Shown here: in pieces, positions 33,551-42,300 of the stretch
How the letters are laid out: every line of letters begins with the position of its first letter
Numbering within the stretch: the stretch's first letter is position 1
Assembly (NCBI GenBank): GCA_002702065.1
Contig: NZXX01000001.1
Coordinates: 1,364,001-1,428,000 of the forward strand
DNA from: Anaerolineaceae bacterium
GTDB taxonomy: Bacteria; Chloroflexota; Anaerolineae; Aggregatilineales; Phototrophicaceae
Length of the DNA stretch: 64,000 nt
Reading direction: 5' to 3'
Notes under the pieces: generated by a model
The model's input: only the letters and a program-made list of their open reading frames with translations
Told to the model about the DNA's origin: nothing
Databases searched by the model: none
Position numbers and translations under genes: made by a program

Positions 33551-33859
33551 ATGACTGAACAACAGAGATATGTTTTCCGAGCAAGAAACAAACATTCTGC
33601 TTCAATGGGCGAACCTCCTGAAATAGACGCTAATGCTCCAAAGAGGTATCATGGTTACTTTGAAAATGAGTTTGGTGAGCAGGCAATCTTTGTCTATGAC
33701 TACGACAAGAGAACAGGAACACTTTGGATGGGGGATGCAGGGTGGAACCATGCGTTCGAAGTTGTGGATGGGGATGTCCCAGAGCTAGAGTTGGGAATGA
33801 ACGAAAAGCTGTGGCTTCAAGTCTGCTGGAATACGGCAGTTTCTGCTTCCGATAGTTAG
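33551..33859 (+). CDS. Small hypothetical protein
   Basis: 102 residues: YVFRARNKHSASMGEPPEID, HGYFENEFGEQAIFVYDYDK, TLWMGDAGWNHAFEVVDG. Strand-rich and acidic, with no membrane segment. No family recognised. It lies between two nuclease-like genes on the same strand. Confidence 0.6.
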   Translation: MTEQQRYVFRARNKHSASMGEPPEIDANAPKRYHGYFENEFGEQAIFVYDYDKRTGTLWMGDAGWNHAFEVVDGDVPELELGMNEKLWLQVCWNTAVSASDS

Positions 33860-33938
33860 GGGGTGAAAAGAGCTGCACCCGTCCTTTGTGTATGGTTTGT
33901 TCAGGCTAGAATCGTGCTATACGTGAGGAATTTATTGA

Positions 33939-34718
33939 ATGATTAATCGTTCCGATCCTAACGATTGGCGTGATCTTCAAACACAAACAAATCAGATTCT
34001 TCGAGAATGTGGTTTTGAATCCGAAGTTGAAAAAAATGTAGAGACAGTACGCGGAACGGTTAACATCGATGTGTACGCACGAGATAGCTCAAGAATACCT
34101 TCTTTGGTCTATCTTTGTGAGTGCAAATATTGGCGTTCAGCTGTTCCCCAAACCGTAATCCATGCGTTTCGAACAATTGTAGCGGATTATGGGGCTAACT
34201 GGGGATTCATAATTTCAACGAATGGCTTTCAATCTGGAGCCTTTGATGCAGTAAAAAATAGTAACGTCAAGCTGTTAACCTGGGGTCAATTTCAGGAGAT
34301 GTTCGCCAATCTCTGGTATGAGAAGCATCTGATACCACGACTTTCTGAGGTGGCAAATCCCCTCATTGACTACACCGAGCCAATAAATGGCCGTGTATTG
34401 CGCAAAGCCGACAATCTCACGGAGGCAGGTCTAGAGAGATTCAAGGAACTTCGCCAGCAGTACGTCGATCTAGCATTCTCAGCGATACCGTTCTTCATGC
34501 CTCAAATGAATTTGGATTTTCTCCGAGGACAATCTATTACGCTACGTCCATCGCTGCCATTGAGGTGTTCCCTGAAGCAGTCTTTACCCAACGAACTTGT
34601 CAAATTGCCCGATGACTTACTCGATGCTAGTTGCTTACGTGATTTTCTTGATATCTTCTGTCGGCACCTCGAGAGTGCAACCGAAGAATTCGATCAGGTA
34701 TTTGGTGAACGAGCCTGA
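33939..34718 (+). CDS. Mrr-like restriction endonuclease-fold protein
   Basis: 259 residues. The N-terminal ~150 residues match the Mrr/PD-(D/E)xK layout: DLQTQTNQILRECGFESEVE, VNIDVYARDS (Asp), LCECKYW (E-x-K), then HAFRTIVADYGANWGFIIST. The Q/H-rich helix after the core is typical. The C-terminal 100 residues are unassigned. Such proteins cleave modified or foreign DNA or serve as effectors. Last gene before the direct repeat that closes the first island. Confidence 0.75.
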   Translation: MINRSDPNDWRDLQTQTNQILRECGFESEVEKNVETVRGTVNIDVYARDSSRIPSLVYLCECKYWRSAVPQTVIHAFRTIVADYGANWGFIISTNGFQSGAFDAVKNSNVKLLTWGQFQEMFANLWYEKHLIPRLSEVANPLIDYTEPINGRVLRKADNLTEAGLERFKELRQQYVDLAFSAIPFFMPQMNLDFLRGQSITLRPSLPLRCSLKQSLPNELVKLPDDLLDASCLRDFLDIFCRHLESATEEFDQVFGERA

Positions 34719-34816
34719 TTTTGCCCCATGAGTATAGGACAAGAATCTGAGTATAAGGTATAAAGACCAGAAGTTAAGGGACAAGCATGTAGCCTGCTCA
34801 TCCCTCATAGCCTGAC

Positions 34817-34923
34817 CAGGATAGTTTAAGTTGACGTGCGAAACCTCTTGCCTTTCCACCAAGTTCTAATGGGGGTAACAGAAAAATATTGTACACACAC
34901 GGGGTCGATCCCCGTCGCTCGCG
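34817..34923. repeat. Direct repeat A (island boundary, ends in a tRNA-Asp 3'-like remnant)
   Basis: About 107 bp, ~90% identical to 44648-44754, 9,831 bp further on. It carries TTGACGTGCGAAACCTCTT, GCCTTTCCACCAAG and AGAAAAATATTGTACAC, then CGGGGTCGATCCCCG and CGTCGCTCGCG. The last ~25 bases resemble the tRNA-Asp T-arm and acceptor 3' strand (CCCGTCGCTCCCG). It reads as the right end (att) of an island. The rest of 34719-35351 shows no gene I trust. Confidence 0.85.
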
Positions 34924-35351
34924 TTTATACTATAGGATTATGAGCTACTTGGATTTAGCCGAGAGGCTCTTTCTGTTTTGAGCACATAATGCAGTATCGC
35001 GGGTGCGACAGGCGGGGTGCAAAGCGCTTGATTTTGAAGTTCCATGTATGCTATGCTGCCGCCAACATCACGATGTTCTAGTATCGCAAAGAACAAACCA
35101 CAGCATTTGACAACGCCCCCATAGAAGGATTGAAATTTTTGACTGGCGATGTGATACCACATTGTGCACGGAAATCTTGCAAATAGCTGAGAGAGTTTTT
35201 GAGACACAGCTACGTGCACCATATTGAATGCGAAGTGCAAAAACAATCATGAATTGTCCAATGCATTTCTGGCTGGTGTTGGTAAATTCGCTCTCCAGCA
35301 ATTATAGTTGATTTGATCGACACAGTTATTCCATCATGACACTGACTGCTG

Positions 35352-38300
35352 ATGTTCGATACGCGAGCTACCCTCAATGAAATAAGTGAGCTAATAGCCC
35401 CCTATGTGTCCCAATTTGCGGATAGGGAAGCATTATTTGGCTTGGCTCTCATAGATCACCCAAATGTTTACAGTGAGATTGACTTTAGAGGTAACTCACA
35501 CGTTTTCACTGTTCGCTCAATCGGAACGCTTCTAGATATTGAAGTCTCTGCCAACACAAGTGCGCTAACGCTTGTTCTTGACCAGCTTAAGAGGAGTCTT
35601 GACGAATCCAAACATTCTCAAGTAGATAACTTGATAATCCAAGTCAACAGAGTCTTTGTCGAACGCCGTCGATTTCACTCCCAAATCAATGCGCGTCCAG
35701 ATATTGCATCTTCTACGCAGGAGACTGTTTCTCCAGCGCCGAGAATCACCCTTCAGGAACAGTTATCGCAGTTATTCAAACTCTTGCTCCGAATTCTCGG
35801 AATAACAGTTGGGATAATTGCCCTCGTTCTGGGATTTATGTGGTATCTAGATCCCAACGTGGTGACGTTCGAACCGCTCATATTTCTTCTCGGTGTAATT
35901 GGCGGTGCCCTCTATAATTCTGGAGTGATTACACAAAGTTTGCAGGTGGGTCATCCCAAGAAAGCGCCAGCATGGCTACGAATTGCATTAGGTACAATTG
36001 GCACTTTATTGACAATCATTGGATTTGCTATCGCAATTCTATGGGTTCAATATCCTGCGGGCGGCTATGAACCACTTACTTTCTTGTTCTTAACTACCGG
36101 GCCGGTTCTAATTAGTGCGGCAAATCGTAGTGATCTCGGTCTCCACTGGTTGACGTGGAGACGACTTTCTCCGGAAGAACGTATCATGTATTTTCTGGAT
36201 GAGCTAGAACAGGGCTGGATTGAAGGGTTTTTGCGAGCAGCATTGCGTGATGTCCAGGAATTCTCCATAAAGTGGTCCGGTACTCGTGATCTCACGGTAA
36301 GTACAAATGAGTATGGTGATGTGTCATTGGACAATGCCGCCAACATTATCAACGTATTCGACCAACTTCGTGGCAATCTGATTATTTTGGGTCACCCTGG
36401 TGCAGGCAAAACAATAGTGCTTCTGCAGTTAGCTGAGGCGCTTATGGGGCGCGCACGCGAACTACTTTTCGTACCGTCTGCAGATCGTAAACGCGTATTG
36501 GAAATACCTTTGGTATTTAATCTGTCTGACTGGGCGCGGTCTGCAACGCCTACACCACTTTACAACTGGGTTATTACCGAAGCTACCCAGAGTTATAAAG
36601 TACAGGAAGCCTGGGTCAAGCGTTGGCTAGAAGACTTCCATGCAGTGTTGTTACTCGATGGCCTAGACGAAATCAGTGAAGATTTCCGGGGCTCTTACAT
36701 TGCGGCAATAAACTCTTTTCGCCTAGAACATCCGAATATCAAGATCGTTGTTTCCAGTCGCATCGATGAATTCAAATATCTTAGTACGAGCATGGAGCTG
36801 AACGGCGCTATCGTACTAAGAGAACTTGACTCAGATACTGTTGATGGAATCTTGGCTAGTGGTGGTCGGGACCTTGATGGTCTACGAAGATTGGTCGCTA
36901 ATGACCCCATTGTAAGAGAAATGGTCACCACACCCTTCTTACTCAATACTATGCTCTATACATATGCTTTTCAAAGTATTGCTACACTGAAGCTTCCACC
37001 TAGCGACGCTGGACCAATCGCTAGACGCAATGATCTCTTCAATGCGTATGTGAATCGTCGATTGGAAAGCGTAGATAACCTATCTAAGCGTCGAGTCCGT
37101 GAGTTCCTTACTTATCTCGCAACACATATGAAGGCAGAAGCAGATACGTCTTTTCGCTCTAACAATATCAACGGTGACTGGTTGAGAGTGGATCCACGTC
37201 TACATAAGATGCACCAATTAACACTACGAGTTTTAGCAGGTTCATCAGTAATAGGATTTTCGTTCGTAATAGGATTGATGTCTAATGGAGTACTTTCAGC
37301 GCTTTTCTTAAGTGGTTGGGCGTTGTTTAGTGTGGCATTTTACTTCTATTGGGCAGGGGATGCAATAATTGATCGTGTCACTACAACGCGTTTGCCAAAA
37401 TATGCTTCTTTGTTACACATAACAAAATTGAAGATATCGCGCCTACCAGCACTGCATTTCCTATTGCTAGTTATAAACACGTTGCTATGTCTATTGGCCG
37501 CTATGAGTATTTCGGTGCTTCTGATTGAATGGGACATCTGGCTGACTGCAGCTATGGTCGTTGCACTGAATATTGTAGTAGAAGGGATGTTTTGGCTAGT
37601 ATCGCGATTTGCAGACTTGCTCTCTGAAGATGAGGTGTATGGAATGAGTACTGTTTTTAAATTCGCCTCAATTATTAGCCTAAGCTCTGCCGTCATACTG
37701 CCAACGCATTGGTTATCTGGTATAGGTGCATCAATTTCTTTTGCCTTTCTCCTTTGCCTTGTCAACTCAATAGGTTCACCGCATTTAGGAATAGACGCAT
37801 ACTCACAGCGAACCGGACAACGAATCGCTAGGTTCAGCCTGTTGACCTGCTTAATTACGGGGGCGGGCGCAACCATGATTTCCAACAACTTTCTATGGAT
37901 ATGGATTGGTATTCTGCTAGGGATCATTGTTTGGTTGCCATTTGAAGGACTATTGATTCTAGATCGCCTAATCGCGAATGGCATAGTTCGAATTCAGGGT
38001 CGCTTGCCAAGACGCGTTGAAATATTTCTGGGCACACTAGCGCAAGCCCAGATTCTTCGTCGGCGTAGTGGAGGCTACCAATTCATACATCGATATCTAC
38101 TGGAAAGCTTTGCTGAAGATGATGATGTGAAGATGCTAGTTGCTAGTCTGAATGATTCGGTTCGTAGCGAAGGAGCATTGACAAGGCTTGTGCAACTTGA
38201 GGAACGGGCTGTTGAGTCTCTTATCGATGCTCTAATTGAAACAAACCAGACTACGCATACGCAGATTGTACGGGCACTTAGCGGAATCGGCAGACCATCT

Positions 38301-39257
38301 GTGGACGCATTAGTTGGAGCTTTGGCAGAAAATCGAACGAGTGTTCAGCTTGCGTCTGTAGAAGCACTTGTCCAGATTGGGTCGCCAGCAGTTGCTCCCT
38401 TGATTGGAGCTCTTACTCACAATAATGCCTATACTCGACAGCTTGCTGCCGACGCTTTGGGAAGAATTGGTGATAGTGCAGCTCTTGAACCTTTGACTAA
38501 TTCATTAAAGGACGAAGTTGCAAGCGTTCGCGAGGCTGCTATTCTATCTCTAGGCAGAATCGGGTCGAACAAAGCAATGAAACATATAGTGGCAGCACTA
38601 TATAGTTCGGATGAAAAAGTTCAGAGTGCAGCGGCAACTGCATTGGTATACATCGGTGCCTCAGCTATTGAACCGCTACTTATGCTACTAAATCAAAAAG
38701 ACAGACGTGTCCGTCTCCTAGCTATAGCAGCTCTTGGTGAGATTGGCACTATTCAGATCGTTAATCCATTGGTCAGTTTACTCGATGATACTGATTTTGA
38801 GATAAGACGAAACGTTGCAGTAGCTTTAGGCCAAGTCCGAACGCCAATTGTTGTGGAACCGTTAGTTGCCTTGCTGTGTGATAGACACACCGAAGTTCAG
38901 CGGCAGGCAGTCGAATCGCTTACAAATATTGGCCCACATATAGCGGAACGGGTACTTGCTCTTTTGACGACCGACAATAATAGGAGCATTCGTGTTGCTG
39001 CTATCGAAGTTTTAGGGCATACAAGTAGCAACGTGGCCCTTGAAGCGCTATTAGCCCTGCTTGAAGATCCTGATACTCACGTCAAAGGAATGGCAATCTG
39101 GGCATTGGGAGAAATAGGAGATGAACGGGCTGTACGACCTTTATCCTTAATTCTTGAACAACTATTATCTAGCCCTCAAGATAAAGAAAGCATAATGATT
39201 GTTCGCGCTATAAAGTCGGCAATAAAAAAGATAACTGAGTCTATCGAGAGCCTGTAG
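35352..39257 (+). CDS. Membrane NACHT-type STAND NTPase with C-terminal HEAT repeats
   Basis: 1,301 residues. The first ~110 residues resemble a small effector-associated domain (inference). Two to four transmembrane helices follow (e.g. ITVGIIALVLGFMWYL, IALGTIGTLLTIIGFAIAIL). The NACHT core has LGHPGAGKT near residue 347 and LLLDGLDE near residue 435. A second membrane block of several helices spans ~625-880. The last ~340 residues are about ten HEAT/PBS-like repeats (e.g. VREAAILSLGRIGS). STAND proteins of this type are common antiphage sensors; two membrane blocks plus HEAT repeats is unusual. AT-rich. Confidence 0.85.
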   Translation: MFDTRATLNEISELIAPYVSQFADREALFGLALIDHPNVYSEIDFRGNSHVFTVRSIGTLLDIEVSANTSALTLVLDQLKRSLDESKHSQVDNLIIQVNRVFVERRRFHSQINARPDIASSTQETVSPAPRITLQEQLSQLFKLLLRILGITVGIIALVLGFMWYLDPNVVTFEPLIFLLGVIGGALYNSGVITQSLQVGHPKKAPAWLRIALGTIGTLLTIIGFAIAILWVQYPAGGYEPLTFLFLTTGPVLISAANRSDLGLHWLTWRRLSPEERIMYFLDELEQGWIEGFLRAALRDVQEFSIKWSGTRDLTVSTNEYGDVSLDNAANIINVFDQLRGNLIILGHPGAGKTIVLLQLAEALMGRARELLFVPSADRKRVLEIPLVFNLSDWARSATPTPLYNWVITEATQSYKVQEAWVKRWLEDFHAVLLLDGLDEISEDFRGSYIAAINSFRLEHPNIKIVVSSRIDEFKYLSTSMELNGAIVLRELDSDTVDGILASGGRDLDGLRRLVANDPIVREMVTTPFLLNTMLYTYAFQSIATLKLPPSDAGPIARRNDLFNAYVNRRLESVDNLSKRRVREFLTYLATHMKAEADTSFRSNNINGDWLRVDPRLHKMHQLTLRVLAGSSVIGFSFVIGLMSNGVLSALFLSGWALFSVAFYFYWAGDAIIDRVTTTRLPKYASLLHITKLKISRLPALHFLLLVINTLLCLLAAMSISVLLIEWDIWLTAAMVVALNIVVEGMFWLVSRFADLLSEDEVYGMSTVFKFASIISLSSAVILPTHWLSGIGASISFAFLLCLVNSIGSPHLGIDAYSQRTGQRIARFSLLTCLITGAGATMISNNFLWIWIGILLGIIVWLPFEGLLILDRLIANGIVRIQGRLPRRVEIFLGTLAQAQILRRRSGGYQFIHRYLLESFAEDDDVKMLVASLNDSVRSEGALTRLVQLEERAVESLIDALIETNQTTHTQIVRALSGIGRPSVDALVGALAENRTSVQLASVEALVQIGSPAVAPLIGALTHNNAYTRQLAADALGRIGDSAALEPLTNSLKDEVASVREAAILSLGRIGSNKAMKHIVAALYSSDEKVQSAAATALVYIGASAIEPLLMLLNQKDRRVRLLAIAALGEIGTIQIVNPLVSLLDDTDFEIRRNVAVALGQVRTPIVVEPLVALLCDRHTEVQRQAVESLTNIGPHIAERVLALLTTDNNRSIRVAAIEVLGHTSSNVALEALLALLEDPDTHVKGMAIWALGEIGDERAVRPLSLILEQLLSSPQDKESIMIVRAIKSAIKKITESIESL

Positions 39258-39346
39258 AGGTGACTTGACATCGGGCATAGAAATCCTGATTGTACTCAAA
39301 AATTCTCTGACAAAACTTCTGTGAAGAAAGACTACGCAGGTCCGAA

Positions 39347-42300
39347 ATGACTTTTGGAGAAAATGTGTCAAAGTCACGACTTTCAAAGTACGCTACGGAT
39401 GAATACTCTAATCGTGTTTTCAATGGCCGTCTCAGAGATTTGACCTCAAGTAAGCCTTTCAGGAACTATGCTTTACCAGTTTATTGGATTTATGTCGGTC
39501 TCCTCATGCCTATCATCCTGACGATTGCTTCGGGCATTGTTTACGAGATTGTGGTCTATTCTGGCATCTCTGTTGGCATCACAATTTATGTCTCAGATAT
39601 AGATATTAGATATGTTTATTTGATCTGTGTCGTCATCTTTTTTACTGTGCGTTTAGCCCTTACGATTGTGCTACCGCATAGGTATTGGACAATATCTCAA
39701 CGAGGAGGTTGGTGGACGTATTTGTTTATTGCCCTGGTATGGATCTGGATCTTTCAATCAGATGATCCCGTGTTTCCCCGGGGCCTCTTGCTGTCATTGA
39801 GCCTGCTTTGGTTTGGTTGTGGTAGCTTCATTTTGCTTCTTGCGATGATTCCGAGACGTATCCGTTTAATTGTTCTTGCCGCATTTTCGATTGGTGTACT
39901 AACTCTAACAGTTTGGCAATTTTCAATCGTTACAAATCAACTAACCGTGCAAAGCATCGTAGAAATCACGGATTTGGTTCCTCGTGTTGCGTCTGATTCA
40001 ACAGTACCAATTGGTAGGCGACGATTGTTTGGTGTTGTCTTTTTTCTGATAATTCTAATTTTGACAAAATTAGATCTGGAAATGAGTCACGTTCGTAGTG
40101 CATGGCGAGCAGTAACACACAGATTTAGAAAAGATTCATTAATTTACTGGATTTCGCCAACCCTCGTTCCACCAAGGTACCTAAGTTTTATTCATTATCT
40201 AAATCGAGTTGGCTCTACCAAGAATTGGTACAATGTCGTGCCTATTGTAGTCCTAGTTGCGGGCTGCTTTGCTCTAATTGCGCCAATAACGCGTGCCACC
40301 TTGGATCACGATTCACTTCTATTGTCGGCATCCGTCGTTATCTTGATAATTATGGTCTTATTGCTAAACCGTTTGTTGCTTTCTGTTCAGAAAGTGGCGA
40401 GCCTATCGTATGTGAGCAAGTTCGAAGTAGATGTTCCTGAACTCGCTGGGTTTGCAGAATTGCTAACACACACGCTTGTGGACCAGATTAGAATCGTGTC
40501 CCTGATGATGCAAGTAAACCAACGTGAGATCGTAGAACTAGCTGAAGGCGTACGTTGTGGAATTGACATGAATCTAGACTTAGATCATATTCTGCTAAGT
40601 GATCTTGAGAAAGCAACACTATTCGAACCCATTGGAATATTTAGGCAACAAACGAGATACACCATAGTAGATAGATTGCTACAACGTATAGCACGGACGC
40701 ATGTTCAAGGTCGAATGCAAAGCCATCGCAGCAGAATACACCTACACATTAGCGTAAGGCATCGGGGCGTTAGCTATTTGGCGCAATACACAATAGATAG
40801 CACTGATAACGAACACAACCTTGAAGACTTTTACTTTTCATCAGCCATGCGAGAGCTAGTACTTCGCTTGATACATGTATCAGTTAAGTTACCGTTTTCG
40901 AGTTTGGAAGCACTGAGCCATTTTATTCAGGGACGTGAGGCTGGCCTCAACGGTCAGTGGTGGTTAGCTCTTGAACATTATATCCAAAGTGCGCAAGTTG
41001 ACGAAGCTGCTGGCGTCGGAGGCCAAGCTGGAGAATTGCAGTATTATCATCTTGGTATGATTCATATTCTGCAGAGGAACTGGGAAGAAGCTTTGGCAAT
41101 TCTCCGAGTAGCAGAAGCTTCGGAGCATCCACGAATAGAATTACTTTACGCAATCGCACTTGCGGAGACTTACTTCTCTTGGGATAACTTGGATCAAGAT
41201 CATTCGTCGTTTGACAATTTGGTTGGCAGAATTGAGACAATTCTTCGCAAAAGGCCAGGCTTTGCAGAGGCACAGAGTCTTTTTGCTTTTATTCTATATC
41301 GTCGCGTTCAGCTTTTGGAAAACGACACAAGTGTGGAGAATGGACAAAGAGGTAATCGACTAAAGCAGCTTGCCATAAAACGCACTAACCTAAATAAGGC
41401 GCTCCATTATTCGCGAGGCGCATACGTTAATCACTGGAAGCATATCGTGTGCCTACATCATGAAATGAGAACCAGAGACTACTACCGCAATTTGAAATCT
41501 CGTGTTGACTATCAAGTAGACATATACGCAATTGCTTTACGGCAAACTGCCGATGTGCTCAACATGTTAGGGTTTTTTGCAGAAGCAAACACATATGACA
41601 AAGAACTCGCCGATCTCTTCTCTCTCAAGGACTTCACTATAGCCAAATGGGATGCAACTACTGCTCTAGAACTAGGGCAGAAGCTAGTCGAAGACTCGCA
41701 ATATAGTACTGTCAAGGATTTCATTATATATCTGACGCGAAAAGAAGGTTCCCAGGTTAGCTATAGTGGGTCTGACGTGTCTGTGTCACATCTTCCTAAA
41801 AGCGCAATGTACCTCGACTATGCGTTGTATCAACGACCTGATTACATAGTGGATGAGAAGGCGAAGAACAATTTACGTAGCTTGACTTTCATTTGCCAAA
41901 GACATAGCAGTTTATCTGCATTAGAGTCCTACTTCGATATAGACAGGGTGGCCTATCCCTCGGATTTGATTGACGAAACTACGAACTACACATTGTTCTG
42001 GTTAGTGATGCGACTTGATTTATTGGGTTTTTTTGCTCCTGAGAATGTCATTTCTAGTTCTTATTATCCAATCCATGATAGTTATCCGATTCTTGCAGAA
42101 ATGGCGGCACTTGTTGATCGTGGCAAATTGTCGCTTAAACGTGATTCAGAATCATATAAGCAGTACAAGCGATTAAGGCGAAAATTGCTGTCCGTTCTGT
42201 CAAAAACCTATTCGGGAAATTTAGCACCGCAAGGGAAGGCTTACAATCTGCTAGTTCTTGGTCTCGCCTCAGATTTCCTAAACTGCTGGTTAGAGACTGA

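Noticed and set aside
28607-34939. 13-base match ATACTATAGGATT at 28607-28619 and 34927-34939 as att sites
   Set aside because: Matches of this length are expected by chance several times in 64 kb, and the 107-bp repeats explain the boundary better.
34938-35246. 102-codon minus-strand open frame between the direct repeat and the NACHT gene
   Set aside because: No ribosome site and an odd Cys/His/aromatic composition; it fills a probable promoter region, so I treat it as spurious.
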